This document shows, piece after piece, positions 17,788 through 28,263 of a stretch of DNA of 64,000 bases; positions within the stretch are counted from its first letter, which is position 1; every line of letters starts with the position of its first letter. The notes beneath the pieces were generated by a model. The model was not told the origin of the DNA. It did no database searches and saw nothing but the letters and a program-made list of their open reading frames with translations. Made by a program: the position numbers and the translations under genes. The DNA comes from Psychrobacter sp. Choline-02u-9 (GTDB lineage: Bacteria > Pseudomonadota > Gammaproteobacteria > Pseudomonadales > Moraxellaceae), in the NCBI RefSeq assembly GCF_002836505.1, contig NZ_PJBF01000049.1:1-64000 (forward strand). Reading direction: 5' to 3'.

Positions 17788-19134
17788 ATGAGCATCAGTG
17801 AAGCCATCCAAAAAGTCGAAGCACGTTATGCCCATCAGCCCGAATTCATTCAAGCAGTAAAAGAGGTGGCAATTACGATTCAACCTTTATACGATGCGCA
17901 TCCTGAATATAGTACGTTAAAGGTATTCGAGCGTTTGGTAGAGCCTGATCGGGTATTTGGTTTTCGTATCAATTGGGAAGATGATAAAGGCGACGTGCAA
18001 GTCAATCGTGGCTGGCGTGTGCAGTTCTGTAATGCTTTGGGCCCTTATAAAGGCGGTCTTAGATTCCATCCTACCGTCAATCAGTCGGTATTAAAGTTCT
18101 TAGGCTTTGAGCAAATCTTTAAAAATGCCCTAACTGGTTTGCCTATTGGTGGCGGTAAAGGTGGGTCAGATTTTGATCCTAAAGGTAAAACGGACAGTGA
18201 GATTCGCCGTTTTTGCTATGCCTTTATGCGTGAGCTACATCATTACGTGAGCAAAGACATGGATGTGCCTGCTGGTGACATCGGCGTCGGTGGTCGAGAA
18301 GTTAGCTATATGTTTGCGATGTATAAGAATTTAACGCGTGAATCAACAGGGGTTATCACTGGCAAAGGCGTGGGCTTTGGTGGCAGCTTGATGCGTACAG
18401 AGGCGACTGGCTACGGTGCAGTCTACTTCTTAGAAAATATGCTCATCGCTCAGAACGATAAGCTTCAAGGCAAAAAGGTGCTGATATCAGGAGCAGGTAA
18501 TGTCTCATTACATGCTGCCGAAAAAGTGAATGCGCTAGGTGGTATGGCAATAACTGTCTCTGATTCACAAGGGACGTTGCATGATGAAAATGGTCTCAAT
18601 CAAGAAAAAATTGATTGGCTCAAAAAACAAAAGCAGCAAAACAAGCCTTTAGCAGAGTATGTTGATGTTTATGGTGGCGAGTGGCTTGCCAAACAGAAAC
18701 CGTGGCAGTTTGAAGCTGATATTGCGATTCCATGCGCTACTCAAAATGAAGTCAATGAAGCTGATGCCAAATTATTGGTCGAAAATGGCGTGAAGTATGT
18801 GGTGGAAGGCGCTAATATGCCGCTCACTGCGGAAGCAATTGATTGTATCCGTTTGCACCGTGTTCATTATGCACCTGGTAAAGCTGCTAATGCGGGCGGG
18901 GTAGCAGTATCTGCGCTTGAAATGTCGCAAAACTCTGTCCGTCAATATCAAACCTTTGAGCAAGTCGATGAGCGTTTAAAAGGTATTATGAAAGATATCC
19001 ACGACAGTGCTGCGAATGCTTCAGAACAATATGGTCAAACTGACAATGGTTATGTCGATTATATGGCTGGTGCCAATATGGTTGGCTTCAAACGTGTGGC
19101 TGATGCGTTGGTCGCTTTTGGTATTTTGAACTAG
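17788..19134 (+). CDS. gdhA: NADP-specific glutamate dehydrogenase
   Basis: Reductive amination of 2-oxoglutarate to glutamate with ammonium and NADPH. At 448 residues it is the length of E. coli GdhA (447). Seen: the substrate site GGLRFHPTVNQSVLKFLGFEQ, the catalytic lysine motif GLPIGGGKGGSDFDP near residue 125, PAGDIGVGGREV, and the nucleotide-binding ISGAGNVSLHAAEK. AAGGA with good spacing precedes the ATG. It faces the hut operon convergently; hut degradation yields glutamate, so the two operate in opposite directions on the same metabolite. Confidence 0.97.
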   Translation: MSISEAIQKVEARYAHQPEFIQAVKEVAITIQPLYDAHPEYSTLKVFERLVEPDRVFGFRINWEDDKGDVQVNRGWRVQFCNALGPYKGGLRFHPTVNQSVLKFLGFEQIFKNALTGLPIGGGKGGSDFDPKGKTDSEIRRFCYAFMRELHHYVSKDMDVPAGDIGVGGREVSYMFAMYKNLTRESTGVITGKGVGFGGSLMRTEATGYGAVYFLENMLIAQNDKLQGKKVLISGAGNVSLHAAEKVNALGGMAITVSDSQGTLHDENGLNQEKIDWLKKQKQQNKPLAEYVDVYGGEWLAKQKPWQFEADIAIPCATQNEVNEADAKLLVENGVKYVVEGANMPLTAEAIDCIRLHRVHYAPGKAANAGGVAVSALEMSQNSVRQYQTFEQVDERLKGIMKDIHDSAANASEQYGQTDNGYVDYMAGANMVGFKRVADALVAFGILN

Positions 19135-19189
19135 TCTTACTTATAAGTGGTAAACAAGCCTTAGTGGTTGGTTAATATGGACAAATAGC

Positions 19190-19222
19190 AAAGCCCCAAT
19201 CATTGAATGGTTGGGGCTTTTT
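19190..19222. terminator. Bidirectional terminator between gdhA and hutI
   Basis: An AAAGCCCCAA / TTGGGGCTTT stem with inner CATT/AATG pairing, followed by T residues. It serves both convergent genes. Confidence 0.85.
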
Positions 19223-19248
19223 AATTGAGATAAACAAAGGTAGATTGA

Positions 19249-20574
19249 TTATATTGTGTCGCGCCATTGTCCTTGAACCATGATGCCTTGGATGGGATTT
19301 AGCCCCATCTGATAGGCCAAGTCAGCAGGACGAGCGATATTCCATAGCGCTAAATCGGCATCACAGCCGACTTCTATTTTTCCTTTATTAGGTAGACCCA
19401 ATGCTTGTGCTGCGTGAACAGTAACTCCTGCCAAAACCTCTTCAGTGGTTAAGTAAAATAGCGTACAGCCCATATTCATCGTCAATAACAGCGACGTCAA
19501 CGGTGAGGTGCCGGGGTTACAATCAGTTGAAATTGCCATAGGGACGTGATGCTTGCGCAGTGCCTCAATCGGTGGCAGCTTGGTATCACGTAAAGTATAA
19601 AACGCTCCGGGCAATATCACCGCAACCGTATTGCTAGCAGCCATTTTCTCTATGTCAGTTTCTGATAAATGTTCTAAATGGTCGCTAGATAGCCCTTTGT
19701 ATTCGGCAACTAAGGCGCTACCACCAATATCAGATAATTGCTCAGAATGAAGTTTGACTGGCAGGTCTAAGGAGCGTGCAACCTCAAAAACGCGTCTAAT
19801 CTGATCGCTACTAAACGCAATGTTTTCACAAAAGCCATCGACCGCATCGACTAAGCCTTCTGCATGCAGGATTGATAGCCACTCGCAGACTTGCTCGATA
19901 TAGTCGTCGGTACGGTCTTGCAAGTGAGACTTATATTCAGGTGGTAAGGCGTGCGCTGCAAGATACGTGGTGCTGACGTGGATGTCGTATTTTTCGCCAA
20001 GCTGGCGCGCGACGGTAAGCATTTTGCGCTCAGTGTCTAAGTCGAGACCATAACCTGACTTGATTTCGATGCTGGTGACGCCTTCTTTCATTAGCGCGAC
20101 TAGACGTTTTTCACTTTGGGAAAATAGCGATTCAATACTGGCGGCGCGGGTGGCACTAACGGTCGCGACAATACCGCCGCCTTGTGCAGCGATGTCTTGG
20201 TAACTGGCCCCTTGCAAACGCGCTTCGAATTCATTGCTGCGGTTGCCACCGTAGACAATGTGCGTATGACAATCGATAAGCCCAGGCGTTAGCCATTTGC
20301 CATCGGCGTCTGTAACCTGATTGTCTTGATAATGTGGCAGATGCGTCGTGATTTGCTCTTGTGCCCCAATCCATGCAATCTTGCCGTCTTTAATACCGAT
20401 AGCCGCGTTCTCTAACTGACCATATGGGATACTACGAGCGTCTTCATTCTTATCATTATTAAAACCATAGTGCGCTGAAAACGTCGCAATATTGGCATTG
20501 ATAATGAGTTGATCAAACGATGTCATAGTAGATTTGTCGAGCGTCTGCTCTTTAAAATTTTCTGATTCATTCAT
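19249..20574 (-). CDS. hutI: Imidazolonepropionase
   Basis: Hydrolyses 4-imidazolone-5-propanoate to N-formimidoyl-L-glutamate, the third step of histidine degradation. This 441-residue amidohydrolase has the metal motif CHTHIVYGG, the HutI-typical [15 protein letters not shown] segment, [33 protein letters not shown], and the late [10 protein letters not shown]. The AGGAG seven bases before the first ATG supports the full N-terminus, which is about 15-20 residues longer than usual. Last gene of the hut operon. Confidence 0.96.
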   Translation of the reverse strand: MNESENFKEQTLDKSTMTSFDQLIINANIATFSAHYGFNNDKNEDARSIPYGQLENAAIGIKDGKIAWIGAQEQITTHLPHYQDNQVTDADGKWLTPGLIDCHTHIVYGGNRSNEFEARLQGASYQDIAAQGGGIVATVSATRAASIESLFSQSEKRLVALMKEGVTSIEIKSGYGLDLDTERKMLTVARQLGEKYDIHVSTTYLAAHALPPEYKSHLQDRTDDYIEQVCEWLSILHAEGLVDAVDGFCENIAFSSDQIRRVFEVARSLDLPVKLHSEQLSDIGGSALVAEYKGLSSDHLEHLSETDIEKMAASNTVAVILPGAFYTLRDTKLPPIEALRKHHVPMAISTDCNPGTSPLTSLLLTMNMGCTLFYLTTEEVLAGVTVHAAQALGLPNKGKIEVGCDADLALWNIARPADLAYQMGLNPIQGIMVQGQWRDTI

Positions 20575-20631
20575 AGTATGCTCCTAATAATTGGGAGGCG
20601 AGTAACCTGTTAAGACCTTTTTTTGTAAGAG

Positions 20632-21690
20632 CTAGCTGACAAGTAAGTGCTGTTCTACAATCGTTGCCAGCAGTCGAGCAGCGACTTTGCAGCTACGACT
20701 ATCCACATCAAAGGTCGGGTTGATCTCAGCAATATCTGCCATTTTTACTTTGCCTGATGACACAATCAGCTTGACCATACGCTCAACAAAACCAAGCTCA
20801 ATACCAAAAGCAGCAGGCGCACTGACACCCGGAACGACACTAGAGGGGAGACAGTCCATATCAATAGTGAGATAAATAATATCAACCTGATCTATGAAGC
20901 TTTTGACCTGCTCGGCAATTGTGTCCCAAGGTTGATAATGACAGTCTTCATCACTAATAACCTGTACGCCCAGTTGCTCAGCGCGATCAAAGAGCGCGGC
21001 GGTATTAGAAAAGTGACTGACGCCAATACAGCAATAATGAAAGGGCTGATCGTGTGCGTCAAGATGCTCGGCAATCTGGCGAAACGGTGTACCAGAGGTT
21101 GCTACATCAGACTGACGAATATCAAGATGGGCATCGAAATTAATAATCCCGATAGTAGGCGCTGTGTTTGTGCTGATAGTTGTATCGTTTGCCTTTTCTA
21201 AGGCCTGCCATAATCCCAAAAAGCTACCATAAGCAATGGCATGACCACCGCCAAGCCCGATGGGTAATCCACCTTGCTTGACGATAGTGCCCACTGCATC
21301 GGCATATTTGATCTGAGCTTGCTCAAGAATACTGTCGGCAAAGCCATCATTATCATCACAATGAATGTCGCCAGCATCACCCAATAAGGTTGATAATTGA
21401 CTATCAAAACGTTGTTGCAAATCAGCGATGACTGGCAGCGTAGCAAAAGCTCGACGAATCAATGACGGTGCAGCTCTAGCACCCACGCGGCCTTGATTGC
21501 GTCTGACGCCTTGATCACAGGCAAAGCCAATTAGCCCAATGTTTTGATCCTTGTAAGGCTGAGCAAGCTGATACCAATAGCGGGCACGCGCATTCTCAAA
21601 TGACTCTGCACGTCCTGTCCACTGGGTCATATCAGCAGGTGTATGGCTAATGCGTGTGGTCGTCGTTGCTGTTGTTCTCGCTGTTGTCAT
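20632..21690 (-). CDS. hutG: Formimidoylglutamase
   Basis: A ureohydrolase-superfamily enzyme splitting N-formimidoylglutamate to glutamate and formamide. The manganese ligands are visible: GLGGGHAIAYGSF, NFDAHLDIR and TIDMDCLPSSVVPGVSAPAAFG. The open frame continues to a GTG at 21705, but CGGAGAG lies inside that extension, seven bases before the ATG at 21690, so the 352-residue form is chosen. A Thr-rich stretch near the N-terminus (residues 2-15) is unusual. Gene order after hutH and before hutI supports the call. Confidence 0.94.
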   Translation of the reverse strand: MTTARTTATTTTRISHTPADMTQWTGRAESFENARARYWYQLAQPYKDQNIGLIGFACDQGVRRNQGRVGARAAPSLIRRAFATLPVIADLQQRFDSQLSTLLGDAGDIHCDDNDGFADSILEQAQIKYADAVGTIVKQGGLPIGLGGGHAIAYGSFLGLWQALEKANDTTISTNTAPTIGIINFDAHLDIRQSDVATSGTPFRQIAEHLDAHDQPFHYCCIGVSHFSNTAALFDRAEQLGVQVISDEDCHYQPWDTIAEQVKSFIDQVDIIYLTIDMDCLPSSVVPGVSAPAAFGIELGFVERMVKLIVSSGKVKMADIAEINPTFDVDSRSCKVAARLLATIVEQHLLVS

Positions 21691-21713
21691 CGCTGCTCTC
21701 CGCACATTAATAT

Positions 21714-23276
21714 TTATTTAGACTCGTACCAATCGCTGCGTAGTGACTGCCAGTGTTCAGCAAGCGTACCGTCTAATACTAACTGCTTGGCCGCTTCGAT
21801 ATCAGGGGCTAGGTAGCGATCTTTGTCATAGAAAGTCACTTGCTCACGTAGTTTTTGATGTGCCACAGTCAACGGCTCTGACGTATCTAGTCCACGATGG
21901 AAGTCAATGCCTTGACCAGCAGCTAATAGCTCAATACCAATGATGGTGGCGGTGTTTTGCGCCATCTCGTATAGGCGGCGTGCGCAGTAGGTGGCCATGG
22001 ATACATGGTCTTCTTGGTTAGCCGAGGTCGGGATACTGTCGACGCTACCAGGATGGGCGATAGATTTGTTTTCTGAAGCCAGTGCTGCTGCGGTTACATG
22101 AGCAATCATGAAGCCTGAGTTTACCCCAGCATTATCCACTAAGAATGGCGGTAAGCCACCTGATAGAGTTGCATCGATCAGTAGGGCCACACGGCGCTCA
22201 GACATCGAGCCAATCTCAGCGATTGCCAAGGCTAAAATATCCGCGGCAAAAGCGACTGGCTCAGCATGGAAGTTACCACCCGATATGGCGACAGGGCCAT
22301 CCTCATTATTAAAGATAAGTGGATTGTCAGTTACTGCATTGGATTCAATTAATAAGGTTTTTCCTGCTTGGTTGATGATATCAAGACAGGCACCCATGAC
22401 TTGCGGCTGACAACGCAGGCAGTAAGGGTCTTGCACTCTATCGTCTTGCTCACCATCATGTGAGGCACGAATAGCGCTACCTTTGATTAATTGACGGTGT
22501 GCTTTGGCGATTTCGATTTGACCATGATGGCCACGTACTTCGTGAATACGCGCATCAAATGGTGAGTCTGATCCTTTGGCAGCATCAATTGATAGTGAGC
22601 CGACAATAGTGGCGGTCTCAAGTAAATCACGCGCTAAGAAATAACCACGTAATGCTAGAGCAGTTGAGACTTGCGTACCGTTAATCAGTGCAAGGCCTTC
22701 TTTGGCTGCAAGAGTAATAGGCTCAAGTCCATGCTTTGCTAGAGCGTCAGCAGCAGGTACTTTTTTGCCAGCAACAAACACATCGCCTTCACCCATCATC
22801 GCCAGCGTCATATGTGATAATGGCGCTAAGTCACCAGATGCACCAACTGAACCTTTGGCTGGAATATTGGGTGTGATTTGATTGTTGATTAAGCCAAGTA
22901 AACTGTCTACCACTTCGCGGCGTACACCAGAAACACCTTGCGCCAGACTGGCAACTTTCATCACCATAATTAGTCGTACGACGCCTGCAGGGAGAGCTTC
23001 ACCCGTGCCCACTGAGTGAGAAACGATTAGGTTACGCTGAAGTAGCTCAAGCTGATCATCACTGATACGTGTCTTAGCAAGTAAGCCAAAACCAGTATTG
23101 ATACCATAAGCGCTTTTATCTCGCGCAATGATGGTACGTACATCTTCGTGCGAGGCATCTATCGCCTCATAAGCGCTCTCAGGTAGTGTCAATATGACAG
23201 GCTGCTCGTAGATATCACGTAGCATCTCAAAGCTAAGCTGGCGAGGGTGTAGGGTTAGTTGTTTGATGTCGTTCAT
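21714..23276 (-). CDS. hutH: Histidine ammonia-lyase
   Basis: Deaminates histidine to trans-urocanate and ammonia, the first hut step. The MIO prosthetic group forms from Ala-Ser-Gly at about residues 146-148 in [22 protein letters not shown] and the [17 protein letters not shown] segment are also typical. The frame extends to a GTG at 23303, but the ATG at 23276 has AGGA eight bases upstream and gives 520 residues, the usual length. It ends 23 bp before the hutG start. Confidence 0.97.
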   Translation of the reverse strand: MNDIKQLTLHPRQLSFEMLRDIYEQPVILTLPESAYEAIDASHEDVRTIIARDKSAYGINTGFGLLAKTRISDDQLELLQRNLIVSHSVGTGEALPAGVVRLIMVMKVASLAQGVSGVRREVVDSLLGLINNQITPNIPAKGSVGASGDLAPLSHMTLAMMGEGDVFVAGKKVPAADALAKHGLEPITLAAKEGLALINGTQVSTALALRGYFLARDLLETATIVGSLSIDAAKGSDSPFDARIHEVRGHHGQIEIAKAHRQLIKGSAIRASHDGEQDDRVQDPYCLRCQPQVMGACLDIINQAGKTLLIESNAVTDNPLIFNNEDGPVAISGGNFHAEPVAFAADILALAIAEIGSMSERRVALLIDATLSGGLPPFLVDNAGVNSGFMIAHVTAAALASENKSIAHPGSVDSIPTSANQEDHVSMATYCARRLYEMAQNTATIIGIELLAAGQGIDFHRGLDTSEPLTVAHQKLREQVTFYDKDRYLAPDIEAAKQLVLDGTLAEHWQSLRSDWYESK

Positions 23277-23314
23277 AGGGGTAATCCTAGTGTTGTAAGT
23301 CACATAGCCATTCC

Positions 23315-23411
23315 ACTATAAAAGTATTACAGCGTTAACCTCGCTTGAAGTATCACATATACATCTACACTCGGTTGCCTTGTACTACTTTTAAATTGAA
23401 TCGACTATATG
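23315..23411. repeat. Palindromic intergenic repeat, copy B
   Basis: Between hutH and the YjiH-type gene. It contains AGCGTTAACCTCGCTTGAAG and CACTCGGTTGCCTTGTA, aligned to the other copies, and ends AAATTGAATCGACTATA, close to the terminal sequence of copy C. Confidence 0.65.
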
Positions 23412-23502
23412 GGTTATATTATTTTTGATTCGTATCTTTATTAAAATGAAGTTGTTAAAAGGATTTTAATCAATGCAATATTTATTATTGAGTTTGAGCT
23501 TT

Positions 23503-24867
23503 TTAGCCAATCCAGTTGAAATACATAGCCAGATGTCCGAATGCCGCAGCCAATAAAATACTAAGTACAACGCGCTCGAACCAAATGATGACCATTTTGC
23601 CAACAGAGACAGGAATCTCGGTCGCAAGCACACACGGAATCATGGCCGAGAAGAACAGCACACTGCTGATGGAGATTACCCCTGCGACATAGCGTGTCAG
23701 AATATCTGCCTCACTTAGCAATAATGCTGGCAAGAACATCTCAGCCAATCCCGCTGACATGCCTTTGGCAGCGACGAGCGGTTCTGGTAAGCCGCCAAGC
23801 CATGTAAATGGATAGAGAAGCAAGCCCAAGGCATCGAAAACGGGTGTATATTTTGCTAACAGTAATCCTGTTAAGCCAACAGCTATGATAGAAGGCACAA
23901 TAGCGGCTGCCATCGTTAGACCGTCACGAAAGTTAGACCACAAGATTTGTTTGAGGTCAGTGGCACGGCGCGAAGTGGATAAACCTACATCAAACGCAGC
24001 TGCTAGCCGTGTACCACCTTTATGGTCTAAAGCGGGACGTTCAACGCTATCATCAAAGAGCCTGATAGGCGGAATACGAGCAGTAATCGCAGTAACAATA
24101 AAGGTAATCACTAGCGTAGACCAAAAGAACATATTCCAAAATTCCATCAGATCAAGCGTTTTGGCAACAATAACCATAAACGCCGCTGATACAGTCGAAA
24201 ACCCGGTCGCAATGATAATGGCTTCACGCGCTGAATATTGCTTTTGCAAGTACACACGATTGGTGATGAGTAAGCCAATGGAGTAGCTACCGACAAAGGA
24301 AGCTACAGCATCAATCGCTGATGAACCTGGGGTTTTCCAAATAGGTTTCATAATCGGCTGCATGAGCACACCAACCATTTCTAATAAGCCAAAGCCAACC
24401 AAGAAGGCCAATATTAGTGCCCCAAGCGGTATAATCATGCCGACTGGTAAGGCCAGTTTTTCAAACAGAAACGGCAGCATGTCCTTTTCCATCATAAAGG
24501 TAGGCGCTATGTCAGCCACATACATCACTGCCAACATCAGACCGATGATCTTGAAAGTCGTCATAATCATATGAGTGATATTCTTATGCCACGAGCCGTC
24601 GATAAATGGTTTACTCACGCCGTAGAGCATGAGTAAAAACAATAGCGTGACAGATAAAGTATGCTGCTGCGTCACTAAGTAGGTCGCGCCATGATCGAAC
24701 AATATCGTGCTTTTTTCACCAATGGTAAACGGCACAAAGAACATCACTAGACCGATAGCACTAAAGACAATCAGCTGTATCAGTGCCACAGGCTTTGATA
24801 GCAGTTTTTTTGACGATGTCGTTGCATGGCCATCATGCAGATCAGAGGTGGTGTCTTGTTCAATCAT
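23503..24867 (-). CDS. YjiH-family nucleoside-recognition (Gate) domain membrane protein
   Basis: A 454-residue integral membrane protein with about ten hydrophobic segments and the YjiH/Gate pattern (VGFGLLEMVGVLMQPIMKPI, GSSAIDAVASFVGSYSIGL, and the C-terminal FFSAMIPCVLATEIPVSVG segment). YjiH-like proteins are poorly characterised. Its position inside the hut operon, between hutU and hutH on the same strand, suggests transport of histidine, urocanate or a downstream product, replacing HutT/HutM found elsewhere; this is inference from context. The cytoplasmic N-terminal tail is polar and the ribosome site (AGGAGG-like) is strong. Confidence 0.85.
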   Translation of the reverse strand: MIEQDTTSDLHDGHATTSSKKLLSKPVALIQLIVFSAIGLVMFFVPFTIGEKSTILFDHGATYLVTQQHTLSVTLLFLLMLYGVSKPFIDGSWHKNITHMIMTTFKIIGLMLAVMYVADIAPTFMMEKDMLPFLFEKLALPVGMIIPLGALILAFLVGFGLLEMVGVLMQPIMKPIWKTPGSSAIDAVASFVGSYSIGLLITNRVYLQKQYSAREAIIIATGFSTVSAAFMVIVAKTLDLMEFWNMFFWSTLVITFIVTAITARIPPIRLFDDSVERPALDHKGGTRLAAAFDVGLSTSRRATDLKQILWSNFRDGLTMAAAIVPSIIAVGLTGLLLAKYTPVFDALGLLLYPFTWLGGLPEPLVAAKGMSAGLAEMFLPALLLSEADILTRYVAGVISISSVLFFSAMIPCVLATEIPVSVGKMVIIWFERVVLSILLAAAFGHLAMYFNWIG

Positions 24868-24938
24868 ATTATCCTCCTTGATAAATAGGCGATTATGTCC
24901 TTATGCCTAGCTACAAGCTCATAAGGACAGAGGGCAAA

Positions 24939-26657
24939 TTATTTGAGCATTGGCAGGTTTAAACCATAATCTTTCGCTGTCTTAATCGCCAACTCATAAC
25001 CAGCATCGGCATGACGCATGACGCCTGAGCCGCAGTCATTGACCAGTACTCTTGACAAGCGTTTGGCTGCGGCATCTGTACCGTCCGCCACGATGACCAT
25101 GCCTGAATGCTGCGAGTAGCCCATACCGACACCGCCACCATGATGCAGTGATACCCAAGTGGCACCGCCTGCTACGTTCAGCATGCCGTTTAATAGTGCC
25201 CAATCAGATACCGCATCTGAGCCATCTTTCATACTTTCTGTTTCGCGGTTTGGACTGGCGACAGAACCTGTGTCTAGGTGATCACGACCAATTACAATTG
25301 GGCCTTTTAGCTCACCGTTTTTGACCATCTCATTAAATGCCAAACCTGCCTTGTCACGCTCACCAAGACCTAACCAGCAGATGCGAGCAGGCAAGCCTTG
25401 GAACTGAATACGATCTTTTGCCATATCGAGCCAGCGGTGGATATGCTTGTTTTCAGGGAACAGCTCTTTGATTTTTTGATCGGTCTTATAGATGTCTTCT
25501 GGATCACCTGATAGCGCTACCCAGCGGAATGGGCCTTTGCCTTGGCAAAATAGCGGACGAATATAAGCAGGGACAAAGCCTGGGAAATTAAAGGCATCTT
25601 TGACCCCTTCATCAAAAGCGACCTGACGGATATTATTACCGTAATCAGTCGCTGGAATGTCCATCGCTTGCAAGTCTAAAATCGCTTGGACGTGTACGGC
25701 ACAAGACTGAGCAGCGGCTTTGGTCAGTGCTGCATGTTGCTCTGGATCTTCTTGAGCAGCTTTCCATTCCTCTACTGTCCAACCGCTTGGTAGATAGCCA
25801 TTGATCAAGTCATGCGCTGAGGTTTGATCGGTGACCAAGTCAGGCTTCATACCGCCAGCATTAGCACGCTTGACCATCTCAGGCAAGATATCTGCGGCAT
25901 TACCAAGTAGAGCAATAGAGACGGCTTCGCCCGCGTCCGTATGTTGTTTGATTAACTCATAAGCATGGTCAAGATCGTCTGCTTGCTTGTCGACATAACC
26001 CGTGCGCAAACGGAAATCGATACTAGACTGCTGACATTCGATGTTCAATGACGTTGCACCCGCAAAAGTTGCGGCTAGTGGCTGCGCGCCGCCCATACCG
26101 CCCAGACCAGCGGTTAAAATCCAACGACCCGCCCAGCTACCGTCATAATGCTGACGACCCGCTTCCACAAAAGTCTCATACGTACCTTGGACGATGCCTT
26201 GCGTGCCGATATAAATCCAGCTACCAGCAGTCATTTGACCGTACATAAACAGGTCTTTGCGATCGAGCTCGTTGAAGTGCTCCCACGTTGCCCAACGCGG
26301 TACAAGGTTGGAGTTGGCAATCAATACGCGTGGTGCGTTTTCATGTGTTTGAAACACGCCGACTGGCTTACCAGACTGTACTAGCAACGTCTCATCATCT
26401 TCTAATTCTTTTAATGACTCTAAGATTTGATCGTAGCTTTCCCAGTTACGGGCTGCGCGTCCGATACCACCATACACGACTAGGCTTTTTGGGTTTTCTG
26501 CTACATCAGGATGCAGGTTGTTTTGCAGCATGCGATAAGGGGCTTCGGTCAGCCAGCTTTTGCAATGTAGCGTGCTACCGGTAGGCGCAGCAATATTACG
26601 GCTCTCATCGCGGCGAGTCAGTTTAGTCTCTTTGTTGGTTCCGTTGTCAGTAGTCAT
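24939..26657 (-). CDS. hutU: Urocanate hydratase
   Basis: Converts urocanate to 4-imidazolone-5-propanoate using NAD+ as an electrophilic cofactor, the second hut step. Seen: [33 protein letters not shown] for NAD binding, the conserved [15 protein letters not shown], and the late [14 protein letters not shown]. Two Met codons lie near the start; AAGGA is seven bases before the one at 26657, giving 572 residues. First gene of the hut operon, divergent from hutC across a region carrying a HutC-type palindrome. Confidence 0.97.
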   Translation of the reverse strand: MTTDNGTNKETKLTRRDESRNIAAPTGSTLHCKSWLTEAPYRMLQNNLHPDVAENPKSLVVYGGIGRAARNWESYDQILESLKELEDDETLLVQSGKPVGVFQTHENAPRVLIANSNLVPRWATWEHFNELDRKDLFMYGQMTAGSWIYIGTQGIVQGTYETFVEAGRQHYDGSWAGRWILTAGLGGMGGAQPLAATFAGATSLNIECQQSSIDFRLRTGYVDKQADDLDHAYELIKQHTDAGEAVSIALLGNAADILPEMVKRANAGGMKPDLVTDQTSAHDLINGYLPSGWTVEEWKAAQEDPEQHAALTKAAAQSCAVHVQAILDLQAMDIPATDYGNNIRQVAFDEGVKDAFNFPGFVPAYIRPLFCQGKGPFRWVALSGDPEDIYKTDQKIKELFPENKHIHRWLDMAKDRIQFQGLPARICWLGLGERDKAGLAFNEMVKNGELKGPIVIGRDHLDTGSVASPNRETESMKDGSDAVSDWALLNGMLNVAGGATWVSLHHGGGVGMGYSQHSGMVIVADGTDAAAKRLSRVLVNDCGSGVMRHADAGYELAIKTAKDYGLNLPMLK

Positions 26658-27042
26658 GATCATATCCTTGTGATAGCGAATAGGGCGATAAAGTCATCAG
26701 AGTAAGTGTCTTACAGTCAGTCTAGATATTCATTTACTAAGTATTTATCTACTACTAAGTATTCATCTAAATTCATAAAAATATCGAATCGATAAAGCAA
26801 ATTTTCTAGCACTGCTGTAAAGTTGTATATACAAATTATCAAAGATACTTTTTTCATGCAAGGTTTTTTTTCATGAGCTGATTATTTTTGTTATTCACTC
26901 AGCCGATTTAGATAACACCGAGTGAGATGAACAATCCCCTAGTCAATACTGAACGCTCAGACATTTTGACTAAGGCTTGCACGGTGGTCTCGTGATATTA
27001 TGTGGTCATTCCTATTAGCAAAACTGACGGTCAAAGGCGGAT
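26658..27042. other. hutU-hutC divergent promoter region
   Basis: A 385-bp region with no gene. It contains a HutC-like operator (26823-26834) and a near-identical direct repeat of about 15 bases (ACTAAGTATTTATCT and ACTAAGTATTCATCT, 26736-26768). Confidence 0.6.
26823..26834. promoter_or_regulatory. Candidate HutC operator
   Basis: TTGTATATACAA is a perfect palindrome that fits the TGTA-N2-TACA core known for HutC in Pseudomonas. It lies between hutU and hutC, about 165 bp upstream of hutU, where a repressor could control both directions. Confidence 0.65.
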
Positions 27043-27816
27043 ATGACAAAGACGATTCCGGCGTATCAACGTATAAAAAACGCCATACTAGACAATATTC
27101 ATTCTGGTAAGTGGCAAGCGGGCAACGCGATTTCGACAGAAATGGCATTGGCTGAAGAGTTTGGTGTGTCACGAATGACGGTCAACCGTGCGCTAAAAGA
27201 GCTGAGCGAGGAGCGGGTGTTAGAGCGTCGACAAGGGTCGGGCACGTTTGTCGCGCAGCAACAGTTCAATCATACCTTTGTTGAGGTACGCAACATCGCT
27301 GAGGATTTAAAGTCTGCCAATCGTGATTATGAGGCACAGGTCGTGAGTAAGCGTGTTATTACAGCTGATATGCTCGATAATGAATTGTGTCGTAAGTTTG
27401 GTATTAGTGAAGGGGCTGTGATTGATGAAGAGGCTACGTCTGTAAACGCGGTTGCTCAGACAGATGCTAGTGATGAAGCTGTCCTGTATGAAGTAAAAAT
27501 CATTCACTTTGCCGATGGTCAGCCCATACAGTTTGAAGAACGTTGGGTCGATGCCAAAAAAGTGCCGAAGTTTATCGATCAGGATTTTAGTGTGGTCAAT
27601 ACCAGTGATTACTTAATTGCCAAAAGCCCTCTAGAGAGTGGTAGCTATACCATCCGAGCATTGGCAGCGCCAAATGAGATTGCTGAGTTTTTGCAAATTG
27701 CGCCGCAGTCACCAACGCTTGTGTTGCGCCGGCAGACCTATTCGGCTGGCCAAGTCGTTACCTTTGTCAAAATGTGGCATGCGGGTGATCGCTATCAGTT
27801 CTCAGGCGAATTGTAG
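27043..27816 (+). CDS. hutC: Histidine utilisation repressor, GntR/HutC family
   Basis: The N-terminal GntR winged helix (about 1-70) includes STEMALAEEFGVSRMTVNRALKEL (partial) and the wing RRQGSGTFV; the C-terminal UTRA/HutC effector domain holds FEERWVDAKKVPKFIDQDF, TSDYLIAKSPL and PTLVLRRQTYSAGQVVTFVKMWHAG. HutC represses hut genes and releases DNA on binding urocanate. An insertion of about 12-15 residues near 128-147 (SVNAVAQTDASDE) makes it slightly longer than typical. Divergent from hutU, its expected target. Confidence 0.95.
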   Translation: MTKTIPAYQRIKNAILDNIHSGKWQAGNAISTEMALAEEFGVSRMTVNRALKELSEERVLERRQGSGTFVAQQQFNHTFVEVRNIAEDLKSANRDYEAQVVSKRVITADMLDNELCRKFGISEGAVIDEEATSVNAVAQTDASDEAVLYEVKIIHFADGQPIQFEERWVDAKKVPKFIDQDFSVVNTSDYLIAKSPLESGSYTIRALAAPNEIAEFLQIAPQSPTLVLRRQTYSAGQVVTFVKMWHAGDRYQFSGEL

Positions 27817-28263
27817 CAGATATAGTCAAGCCTATATAAATCCGCTACATCGTTATCCTCGCTAAGCATACTAATGTATAACTTGCACTTGGTTTGCTTG
27901 TATCGAAATTATATTGAACTGACTATAGCTTACGTATGCTCACTGATTTTGTACGTTTTTCTGTCTAAAGTGAGATACTATATCCATAAGCTGCTATTTA
28001 ATAAGATAGCAATTAGCGTTAATTAAACTCGCCAGAATATTTGAACAATCGCTAAAAATTAAAATATAATATAGAAACAGTATTGAAAAATAGCTCAAAT
28101 AGCCTCAAATCGGGCAACCAAAGCCGAATATCATAGAGGAGCTTATATTGTTCTTCTGTGTCGGCTTGTCCTATTTATTAGCACCGTATATTTTATTAGT
28201 GCTGTGTGTCTTATTAGCATTATGCGTTTTTACTTTATTCATTCACTCTTATAAGGACGTCTT
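27817..28263. other. Intergenic region with repeat copy C and ABC operon leader
   Basis: 447 bp. The left part is repeat copy C (27821-27927). The rest is A+T-rich and should contain the promoter of the amino-acid ABC operon; AAGGA precedes that ATG. No further gene was seen. Confidence 0.5.
27821..27927. repeat. Palindromic intergenic repeat, copy C (most complete)
   Basis: 107 bp beginning TATAGTCA and ending TGACTATA, an exact terminal inverted repeat of eight bases, with weaker pairing inward (CTATATAAA against ATTATATTGAAC). The interior CATCGTTATCCTCGCTAAG and CTTGCACTTGGTTTGCTTGTA aligns to copies A, B, D and E. The shape is that of a small non-autonomous element. Confidence 0.75.
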
